This document shows positions 1-7,700 of a stretch of DNA of 64,000 bases, one piece after another. The DNA comes from Fumia sp045121595 (lineage in GTDB: Bacteria; Bacillota; Clostridia; Oscillospirales; Ruminococcaceae). The position numbers and the translations under genes were made by a program. The DNA lies in NCBI GenBank assembly GCA_045121595.1, contig JBGVGI010000054.1, positions 87,836 through 151,835 of the forward strand, written 5' to 3'. Under the pieces are notes generated by a model, which saw only the letters and a program-made list of their open reading frames with translations, was not told the DNA's origin and did no database searches. Each line of letters starts with the position of its first letter. Position 1 is the first letter of the stretch.

Positions 1-1
1 C

Positions 2-220
2 GTGGCCTTTGGATTTGTTCTTGTAGCACTCGAAACAGGATGGATGTACGTCTACAGAGCAGGTTGGCAGGTGAGCGTGGCAACGATAGTACAAAGCTCT
101 GTACTTGCCCTTGTATTGATTCTTATAGGCTATTTCATTTATAACGAGGCAGTTACCTGGAACAAGATTGTTGGTGTTATAATCTGTCTTGTAGGGCTTG
201 GTGTGATAAATTTTAAATAA
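2..220 (+). CDS. EamA/DMT-type transporter, C-terminal fragment
   Basis: This is the last 72 residues of an integral membrane protein that begins before the window. Two hydrophobic segments are visible, and the end (a short loop with NEAVTWNK followed by a helix ending GLGVINFK) has the typical look of the final two helices of small drug/metabolite transporters of the EamA superfamily. The substrate cannot be inferred. The true start lies upstream, so the in-frame GTG at position 2 should not be read as a start codon. The next gene follows after 15 bases in the same direction and may be co-transcribed. Confidence 0.6.
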   Translation: MAFGFVLVALETGWMYVYRAGWQVSVATIVQSSVLALVLILIGYFIYNEAVTWNKIVGVIICLVGLGVINFK

Positions 221-235
221 TTTCAGAGGTGTAAG

Positions 236-751
236 ATGATAATATTGATAACGGGTGCATCGCATACCGGCAAAACTGCTCTGGCGCAAAAATTACTTGA
301 GAAGTATAAATATCCGTATCTTTCGATAGACCATTTGAAAATGGGGCTGATTCGCAGTGGACAGACGAATCTTACACCTGTGAGTGATGATATGGCACTG
401 ACTGAGTATTTGTGGCCTGTTGTCTGCGAAATGATTAAAACTGCTATAGAAAACAAGCAGAACTTGATTGTAGAAGGCTGTTATATCCCTTTTAACTGGC
501 AAGAAAGTTTTGATACCGACTACCTTAAGGATATAAAATATTACTGCCTTGTAATGAGTGAAAACTATATAAGGAATCATTTTGAAGATATAAAAAAGTA
601 TGCTTGTGTAATTGAGAAGCGCTTGAACGATGAAAATTTCACGATGGAAAAAGCCTTGGAGGAAAACAAAGTGTTTTCTGAGCTTGTAAAAAAGTATAAA
701 ACGAATTGTATATTAGTTGATGAAGAATATAGCATCGATATTGATTTGTAA
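236..751 (+). CDS. P-loop NTPase, small-molecule kinase-like
   Basis: This is a 171-residue soluble protein that opens with a Walker A motif, GASHTGKT (residues 7-14). An Asp in YLSIDHLK follows, at the place where nucleoside or sugar kinases often bind their substrate, and a hydrophobic strand ending in Glu (LIVEGCYIPF) could be the Walker B equivalent. The size and layout fit the adenylate-kinase/2-phosphoglycerate-kinase/zeta-like superfamily. The phosphate acceptor is not evident. Its start is supported by a weak ribosome site (gaggtg) about 7 bases upstream. A bidirectional terminator follows. Confidence 0.6.
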   Translation: MIILITGASHTGKTALAQKLLEKYKYPYLSIDHLKMGLIRSGQTNLTPVSDDMALTEYLWPVVCEMIKTAIENKQNLIVEGCYIPFNWQESFDTDYLKDIKYYCLVMSENYIRNHFEDIKKYACVIEKRLNDENFTMEKALEENKVFSELVKKYKTNCILVDEEYSIDIDL

Positions 752-781
752 CATTAAGACGCTCTGCAAATGAATAAAAGG

Positions 782-816
782 AAAAGCCGTTGGCGATTTG
801 CCAACGGCTTTTATTA
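782..816. terminator. Bidirectional intrinsic terminator
   Basis: A 13-bp perfect stem (AAAAGCCGTTGGC, 5-nt loop, GCCAACGGCTTTT) is followed by a T-rich stretch on both strands. It lies between the convergent P-loop protein gene and the ABC permease operon and can end both transcripts. Confidence 0.85.
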
Positions 817-837
817 TACTCGGAGAGAGTTTACCTA

Positions 838-1680
838 TTATTTGAAACCTGTCATTACGATACCGCTGATGAACTGTTTCTGACCCACGAAGAAGATAAT
901 GATAAGGGGAAGAATGAATACAGTAGCAGCAGCCATGAGGAGTTCGTACTCAGATGCGTTAACCTGAGAGAATACCTGTAAACCGATAGCCAATGTGTAC
1001 TTGTCACTGGATAAGTAGAGCAAGGGACCATCGAAGTTGTTCCAACCACCGATAAGTGTGAACAAGGAAATTGTTGTAATAATGGGTTTGGAGAGAGGCA
1101 TCATAATCTTTGTAAGGATTGTGAATTCGCCTGCACCATCGATACGAGCAGCATCGAGGTAAGATGCCGGGATAGTTCCGTAGAACTGCTTCATAAGGAA
1201 GATGTTATAAGCACCACCAAAGAAGGAAGGCAAGATGAGCGGCCAGAATGTGTTGATACCACCGAGTTTAACCCAAGTTGTGTACAAGGGGATCATTGTT
1301 ACCTGAGAGGGCAACATCATTGTGGACAAAGCAACCATGAAAAGGATTTTTCCGCCTTTCCACGGAATCTTTGTGAAAGAGTAAGCTGCAAAAGAAGAGG
1401 AAAGAACCTGACCACATACAGGAATAACTGAGATGATCAATGTGTTCTTGAGGTAATCCCAGAAAGGAATTCTCTGAAGAGCATCAGGGAAGTTCTGGAA
1501 ACGAACTCTTGTAGGAATGAAGCTTCTGATGATACCTGCTGTGGTATCGAATACGTCTTCTCTGAATTTCAATGCTGTAGAGAACTGCCAAAGCAAGGGA
1601 GCAAGGAATATGATAGAGAAAAAGATAAGAGCTATATAAGCTAAAGTATTGTAACTGATTTTACGAGCTGAAATTTTCAT
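838..1680 (-). CDS. Carbohydrate ABC transporter permease (MalG type)
   Basis: This 280-residue protein has six predicted membrane segments, the first around residues 15-35. The EAA loop that docks with the ATPase is at about residues 178-197 (YLDAARIDGAGEF, then MPLSKP). Length and motif fit the MalG/LplC class of sugar importers (CUT1). A good ribosome site (aggagg) precedes the ATG. It lies 18 bases downstream of the partner permease gene on the same strand. No solute-binding protein or ATPase gene is nearby, so the other transporter parts must be elsewhere. The sugar cannot be inferred. Confidence 0.9.
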   Translation of the reverse strand: MKISARKISYNTLAYIALIFFSIIFLAPLLWQFSTALKFREDVFDTTAGIIRSFIPTRVRFQNFPDALQRIPFWDYLKNTLIISVIPVCGQVLSSSFAAYSFTKIPWKGGKILFMVALSTMMLPSQVTMIPLYTTWVKLGGINTFWPLILPSFFGGAYNIFLMKQFYGTIPASYLDAARIDGAGEFTILTKIMMPLSKPIITTISLFTLIGGWNNFDGPLLYLSSDKYTLAIGLQVFSQVNASEYELLMAAATVFILPLIIIFFVGQKQFISGIVMTGFK

Positions 1681-1698
1681 TATATATTCCTCCTTCCT

Positions 1699-2640
1699 TT
1701 ATTCACCGTCACCGTACTGTACCCAACCGGAGGTTGCGAAGATAACAGCGGTAACAATCATGATGATTACGAACAAGATCCAAGCCATAGCACAAGCGAA
1801 GCCCATGTTCATATATTTGAATGCCTGGTTATAAAGGTGTAACGCATAGAAAAGCATTGATCCACCGGGGCCGCCTTCCTGTGCAGAAACGTTTGAGGAG
1901 TTTGCGGAGAATATGTAAGCCTGTGTGAAGTACTGGAATACACCAATAATACCTGTAACGAGCTGATAGAACATTGTGGGAGAAATGGAAGGCAATGTGA
2001 TGTGCCAGAATTTTTCCCAAGCGTTAGCGCCGTCGAGGTCAGCAGCTTCATAAAGTGTTTTCGGAACACCTTTGATACCTGCAAGGAAGATGAGCATCAT
2101 ACCACCGGAGCTCCACATACCCATAAGGATAAGTGACGGTTTTGTCCAGGCTGCGTCAAAGAGCCAACCGGGAAGGTGGTCAAACGGAACGCCGAGTGCC
2201 ATCAAAACTTTGTTTACGATACCGTAAGAGGGGTTAAGTACCCATGTCCAAACCATTGAGGAAGCAACAACGGAAACTACAGAAGGAATATAGAAACATG
2301 TTCTGAAGATTGCCTGACCTTTAACCTCAAGGCTTAAGAGCAATGCCATACAAAGTGAGAAAATGATGTTGGATGGCAAACTGAAAACACACATATACAA
2401 AGTGTTCCAGAGAGACTTAATGCTCTTTTCGTCAGTGAAGAAGTGTACGTAGTTCTGAACACCTACAAATTCCTTGATCTGGAATCCGTTGAATTCAGTA
2501 AAACTGTAAACGATGGATGATACGAGCGGATAAACTGTAAATGACAGAAATCCGATGAGCCACGGCAATGCAAATAAGAAACCATAGAAGTTGTACTTGC
2601 GCTGCTGTGTACTGAGTTTAGCAGGGGCTGCTTGTTTCAT
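1699..2640 (-). CDS. Carbohydrate ABC transporter permease (MalF type)
   Basis: This 313-residue membrane protein is the MalF/UgpA/LplB-type half of a CUT1 sugar importer. About six membrane segments are visible, the first after a short basic N-terminus (residues ~20-40). The EAA loop is present as LYEAADLDGANAWEKF followed by LPSISP (about residues 196-220). It is the first gene of a two-permease operon with the MalG-type partner. A ribosome site (aggagagg) lies just upstream. The operon is divergent from an AraC-type regulator, which suggests that this protein controls it. Confidence 0.9.
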   Translation of the reverse strand: MKQAAPAKLSTQQRKYNFYGFLFALPWLIGFLSFTVYPLVSSIVYSFTEFNGFQIKEFVGVQNYVHFFTDEKSIKSLWNTLYMCVFSLPSNIIFSLCMALLLSLEVKGQAIFRTCFYIPSVVSVVASSMVWTWVLNPSYGIVNKVLMALGVPFDHLPGWLFDAAWTKPSLILMGMWSSGGMMLIFLAGIKGVPKTLYEAADLDGANAWEKFWHITLPSISPTMFYQLVTGIIGVFQYFTQAYIFSANSSNVSAQEGGPGGSMLFYALHLYNQAFKYMNMGFACAMAWILFVIIMIVTAVIFATSGWVQYGDGE

Positions 2641-2790
2641 AGGGTCCTCTCCTTTTTTATGGGTTTTGTCTGCGTAAAATTAAAACGCCCGTTGCAGACA
2701 CCACCGAATTTTATTACTTATTTAATGGGGCATTTACTTACCTTAATATTCTATCATTTTTTCGAAAAAAGAAAATAGTTTTATTTTGAT

Positions 2791-2820
2791 TTTATAGTCT
2801 TTTGTTTACTTAAACGGCAA
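2791..2820 (-). promoter_or_regulatory. Candidate promoter of the ABC permease operon
   Basis: On the minus strand TTGCCG (2820-2815) and TATAAA (2796-2791) are separated by 18 bases. An alternative -10, TAGAAT, lies at 2753-2748 without a good -35, as would be expected of an activator-dependent promoter. The choice between them is uncertain. The rest of the 310-bp divergent region is AT-rich with no gene. Confidence 0.35.
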
Positions 2821-2870
2821 AAAAAGCCTATGGCAAGCAATAAATTTTTTTAAAAAAATACCGAAATAGC

Positions 2871-2898
2871 TTGAAATTATGTAGTTTTATGGTATAAT
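2871..2898 (+). promoter_or_regulatory. SigA promoter of the AraC-type regulator
   Basis: TTGAAA (2871-2876), a 16-bp spacer, then TATAAT (2893-2898) with an extended TG (TGGTATAAT). It is about 50 bases upstream of the regulator start, which has a gaggtg ribosome site. Confidence 0.7.
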
Positions 2899-2950
2899 AA
2901 GGACTATAAAGTAAAAATAGTACCACTAAAATTGAGGTGAACGACAAAAT

Positions 2951-4513
2951 ATGAAGCTTTTGATAATGGGGGCAGAAAATAATTTTTGCCACGAAATCAA
3001 AGACAGTATTGACTTGAAAAAAATTGACGTTAAAATAGTTGGAACGGCACTTGCTGAAGAAGAAGCTTTGCAAAAGATAGAACGGTATACTCCTGACCTT
3101 ATTCTTACTGATGCTAAACTTCGCGACGGTACAATTTTCAGTGTTATAAGGAAAGCAAGAAAAAAAGGATATAAAGCAAGGTTTGCTCTTATAACCGAGC
3201 ACCGAAATTTTGAGTATATGCGTGAGGCGGCTAATCTCGGTGTTGAGAAGGTTTTAAGCTTCCCTGTAAGTAGCGGTAAATCGGTTTTGAAACTGGTTTC
3301 CGACGTTAAGGAAAAAATCTTAAAGGAAATTGAAGACGAACGTAAACTCAAAGAGCACGATCTCTGGAAAAAAGAGAGAGTTCTTGCGACTTTGTGTTAC
3401 AGCAACAAAAAAATTCCTCAGGACTTAAAAGATTACTGCGATGAGCTCAAACAGTCCCTTTCAGGAGGACAGTATGTTGTTTTTTTGGTTGAGACGAACA
3501 ATCCCGAAGTGGTAAAAAACAAGCTTGAAACCATCTTTGATGACGAGCGCAACTACATAGGAAGCTTTATGGGAATGAATATCGTTGCGGGGATACAGCG
3601 TTTCCACTCGGGTGCCAGTGAGACACACGTCCGTTCAAGTCTTAAAAACTTTTTTGCGCGTTTTTGCGATTTGTGCAGAAGGGACAGAGGTGTTACGGCG
3701 TCTGCCAATATAAGCAGTATTCTTACATCGAGCGCAGATATCGCAAAAGGCTTTAAACAATGTGTTTCTACTCAGAGCCTGCATTTTTTGTACGATGATC
3801 TGACGGTTACTTTCTATGACGATATGGAATCTGTTGTTCACAATACGGCAGTACCTGAGCTTTATGATAAAAACCAGATTGAAAATATGCTCAGAAATGA
3901 AGAAATAAGCGGAATCCATAAGTTTTTCAGAAGACTTCTTGCTGAGATAAAAAATAATCCCGTGTATAGTGCCAATTCGGTTATGAGTCTTTACCATAAT
4001 ATTGCAATGGACGTAGTTCAGTTAAGAATAGCTCTTTGTGGTGACGTTACCGATATTCAGGTTTCTTTTGAAAAGATAACCGAGGCGGGAAAGCTTTCGG
4101 AACTGAGCAAAAAAATAGAAAACTTTGCCGTTGACACTATAAAAGTTCTGCACGATATAAAATTGCAGAAAAGTTTAAGCCCCGTTAACAAAGCGGTGTA
4201 TTATATCGAACAGAACTATAGAAGTGATATAAACTTACAGGGTATATCGGATTTTGTCGGACTTGCCCCCGCATATTTCAGCAGACTTTTCAAAAAAGAG
4301 ACGGGTCTTTCCTTTATTGATTACGTTATGCAGAAAAGGGTTGAGAAGGCTAAAAATCTACTCGCAAATACCAATATGAAGATATATGAAATCTGTCAGG
4401 AAGTAGGTTATACCGACACGAGATACTTTATAAAAATGTTTAAGGGAGTTACAGGTATGACTCCAATGCAGTTTAAACGTTCTCAGTATCGTAAAGCGAT
4501 AGTTGAGGGGTAA
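2951..4513 (+). CDS. YesN/AraC-type regulator with a degenerate receiver domain
   Basis: This 520-residue protein has an N-terminal response-regulator fold (residues 1-~125), a long middle region and a C-terminal AraC DNA-binding domain (about 420-515) with both helix-turn-helix units, ending FKGVTGMTPMQFKRS. The layout is that of YesN-type regulators of sugar uptake. The receiver keeps the phospho-acceptor-like Asp (DLILTD) and a Thr (LITEH). The acidic pair that binds Mg2+ (usually DD in IVDDE) is replaced by Gly-Ala (LLIMGAE), and the conserved Lys before Pro is replaced (VLSFPV). It may therefore act without phosphorylation. No histidine kinase is adjacent. The divergent permease pair is the likely target. 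Confidence 0.85.
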   Translation: MKLLIMGAENNFCHEIKDSIDLKKIDVKIVGTALAEEEALQKIERYTPDLILTDAKLRDGTIFSVIRKARKKGYKARFALITEHRNFEYMREAANLGVEKVLSFPVSSGKSVLKLVSDVKEKILKEIEDERKLKEHDLWKKERVLATLCYSNKKIPQDLKDYCDELKQSLSGGQYVVFLVETNNPEVVKNKLETIFDDERNYIGSFMGMNIVAGIQRFHSGASETHVRSSLKNFFARFCDLCRRDRGVTASANISSILTSSADIAKGFKQCVSTQSLHFLYDDLTVTFYDDMESVVHNTAVPELYDKNQIENMLRNEEISGIHKFFRRLLAEIKNNPVYSANSVMSLYHNIAMDVVQLRIALCGDVTDIQVSFEKITEAGKLSELSKKIENFAVDTIKVLHDIKLQKSLSPVNKAVYYIEQNYRSDINLQGISDFVGLAPAYFSRLFKKETGLSFIDYVMQKRVEKAKNLLANTNMKIYEICQEVGYTDTRYFIKMFKGVTGMTPMQFKRSQYRKAIVEG

Positions 4514-4600
4514 AAATTCGTCAATAATCACAAAAACAAAAAGGAAAATTTGTAACAACAGACAAAGATAATTTTTCTCGTAAAAAAACCTCAAAAAAGC

Positions 4601-4776
4601 TTGATTTGACGGGGTATTTTGAGTTAAAATGTATATAACATATTTTCATCTGCAGCGTTGTTTTGCGAGCGAAAACTTGCAAAACAGCGTTGTTAGTCGT
4701 CTTAAAATCAATTTATAGAGGCAATAGAAACCTTTCGGTTTTTGAAAATATGAATAAAAAATGGAGGTAGAAATCT
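4601..4776 (+). promoter_or_regulatory. Promoter candidate and structured 5' UTR of the surface protein gene
   Basis: TTGATT (4601-4606) and TAAAAT (4625-4630, 18-bp spacer) form a plausible SigA promoter; an overlapping TTGACG has no well-placed -10. The UTR would be about 140 nt and contains an 8-bp hairpin (TGTTTTGC 4659-4666 with GCAAAACA 4679-4686) flanked by a direct repeat of CAGCGTTGTT-like sequence. The gene has a strong site, tggaggt, before its ATG. No riboswitch class was recognised. Confidence 0.4.
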
Positions 4777-7700
4777 ATGAAAAAAGGACTTTGGAAAAAA
4801 CTCCTTGCTATGACACTTGCAGTAGTTATGGCATTGAGCGTTGCTCCTTTCACAGCTTCAGCTGCGTGGAACAAAGGCGCAGATAACAGCTGGAGCTACA
4901 CAGAAAACGGCAACAAAGTCACAGGCTGGAAAAAAATCAGTAACGAATGGTATTACTTTGATAATTCCGGCACAATGCAGACCGGTTGGCATTTTGTAAG
5001 TGGCAATTGGTACTATATGGATGAATCCGGCGAAATGGAAACAGGCTGGCAGTTCATCGACGGCGAATGGTATCGCTTAGGTGACAACGGCGCTATGGTA
5101 AAAGGCTGGATTAAAGAAAATGGCGAATGGTATCACTTGAGCACAAGTGGTGTTATGGCACGTAAATGGCGTTTGATCGCTAACGAATGGTATTACTTTA
5201 ATGCAAGCGGTCATTTGCAGACCGGCTGGATTGTAGCAAATGGTGAAACATACTTTGCTGACAAAGACGGTGTAATGCAGAAAGGCCTTACACAGATAGA
5301 CGGTAAAGTTTACTACTTCAATGATCCTAACGGTCACCTTATGGCAGGACGTATCAGAATTGGTAACTCTACATACACATTTGATGAAGAAACAGGTGCA
5401 GCTATCGGTAACTTCCTTCCCGAAGCAGATAAAGCTTTCAACGGTGAAGGTACTGCAGTAGTTCCTTCTGCACCCGTAAGCGGTAAAGAAGAAGGAACTA
5501 AACCTTCTAAACCTTCTTACGGCGGTGGCGGAGGAAGCGGATATGTTCCTCCTGAAGAACCCTCTTCTGAACCTTCTGAAGAGCCTTCTTCCGAACCTTC
5601 CGTTGAACCTTCTGAAGAGCCCAGTGAAGAGCCTTCTTCCGAGCCTTCTGTTGAACCTTCCGAAGAGCCCTCTGAAGAACCTTCTTCCGAGCCTTCCGTT
5701 GAACCTTCCGAAGAGCCCAGTGAAGAACCTTCTTCTGAACCTTCCGAGGAACCCTCCGAAGAGCCCAGTGAAGAACCTTCTTCTGAACCTTCCGAGGAAC
5801 CTTCCGAAGAGCCCAGTGAAGAACCTTCTTCTGAACCTTCCGAGGAACCCTCCGAAGAACCTGTTGAAGCAGCAGTTCCCACAATTACAAAGAACCTTAA
5901 TTTGACAGCATCCTTCGATGAAGGTGCAAACGTTGTTCTCGATGTTGAAGCTTCTACAACAGACAAAGGTACACTTTCTTACCAGTGGTACAAAGACGGT
6001 GTTGCTATCGACGGTGCAACAGATGCTTCTTACACTGTAACAGAAGAAGGCCTTTATAAAGTAGTTGTAACAAATACTTTGGGTGAATCTACAGCAGAAG
6101 TTGCTTCTACAATTTGTGCAGTAACAATGATTCCTGTTGAAGAACCCTCTGTTGAGCCTTCTGAAGAACCCTCCGAAGAACCTTCTGTTGAGCCTTCCGA
6201 AGAGCCTTCTGAAGAATCTTCTGAACCCGTAGTTCAGGATTCCTGGAAGTTCAGCAAAACAGAAGTTGCTCGTGGCGAAGAATTCGTAATGACAATGGAA
6301 ATGCCTGAGACAATTTTGGCATCAAGCCTCGGTTTCAAGGTATTGTTCGATAACACAGTATTCGAAATCACAAATATTGCTGAAGCTCCCTACGCTGATA
6401 TGCAGCCTTATATGCCCGGATGTAACGCAAACGCAAACGTTATGATTTCCTGGTGCGACCCCACCTTCGATGCTAACACAACTATCAACGAAGGCGAAGT
6501 ATTGCTTGAAGTAACATTCAAAGCAAAAGATGATGCTGTACTCGGTGACAGCACATTCACAGTAGAAGACTGGAACGTACTCGGTGCATTCAACGAAGAA
6601 ACATACGAAATGGATGTTATCACTCCTTGCCCCGAAATTATGGGATTGAGCATTGACGTAACAGTAGTTGAAGAAACAGCTTCCGAGGAACCCTCCGAAG
6701 AACCTGTTGAAGCAGCAGTTCCCACAATCACAAAGAACCTTGATTTGACAGCATCCTTCCTTGAAGGTGAAAACGTTGTTCTCGACGTAGAAGCTTCTAC
6801 AACTGACGAAGGCACACTTTCTTACCAGTGGTACAAAGATGGTGTTGCTATTGACGGTGCAACAGATGCTTCTTACACTGTAACAGAAGCAGGTCTTTAT
6901 AAAGTAGTTGTAACAAACACTTTGGGTGAATCCACAGCAGAAGCTGCATCTACAATTTGTGCAGTAACAGTTCTTGCAAGACCTAATAGTCCTGTAATTG
7001 CACCTATGGAAGATGTAACAATCTACGAAGGCGATACAGCTACAATTACAGCAGTAGCTACTGGTAATGGTGAATTGTCTTACACATGGTATGATGCTAT
7101 AGGTCGTGTTGTTTCTGAGACAGCTACTCTCACAACAACAAAAGCAGGCCTCTATACGGTTATGGTAAAAAATACATTGAATGGCGATACCAAATCTAAA
7201 ATGGCAGGTGTTGAGGTAACAGTTCTTCCTGTTGAAGAACCTTCTTCTGAGCCTTCCGAAGAACCTTCCGAACCTACAACAGAAAGCGCTTGGAAATTCA
7301 GCAAAACAGAAGTTGCTAAGGGCGAAGAATTCGTAATGACAATGGAAATGCCTGAAACAATTCTTGCATCAAGCCTCGGTTTCAAGGTAGTATTCGATAA
7401 CGAAGTATTCGAAATCACAAACATTGCTCATGCTAACTATGCAGATATGCAACCCAACTTGCCCGGATGTAACGCAAACGCAAACGTTATGGTTTCCTGG
7501 TGCGACCCCACCTTCGATGCTAACACAACTATCGAAGAAGGCGAAATCTTGCTTGAAGTAACATTCAAAGCAAAAGATGATGCTGTACTCGGTGCAAGTG
7601 CATTCACATGTGAAGACTGGAACGTACTTGGTACATTCAATGAAGAAACATACGAAATGGACGTTATCACTCCTTGCCCCGAAATCATGGGATCAAGCAT

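Noticed and set aside
790..981. Short plus-strand frame over the permease 3' end
   Set aside because: It starts inside a terminator and is antisense to a clear permease gene.
4601..4776. Possible riboswitch (such as cyclic-di-GMP) ahead of the surface protein
   Set aside because: Only one small hairpin and a direct repeat are visible; no conserved riboswitch core was found.
5546..5863. Possible CRISPR-like repeat array
   Set aside because: Units are short, continuous, in frame and without unique spacers; they encode a Pro/Ser/Glu linker.
5517..5966. Open frames in other phases across the Pro/Ser/Glu linker (minus-strand Ser/Glu/Gly-rich frame and a plus-strand Leu/Pro-rich frame at 5525-5905)
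   Set aside because: They arise because the short repeat unit lacks stops in several frames. They have no ribosome site or domain and lie wholly inside the surface protein gene.
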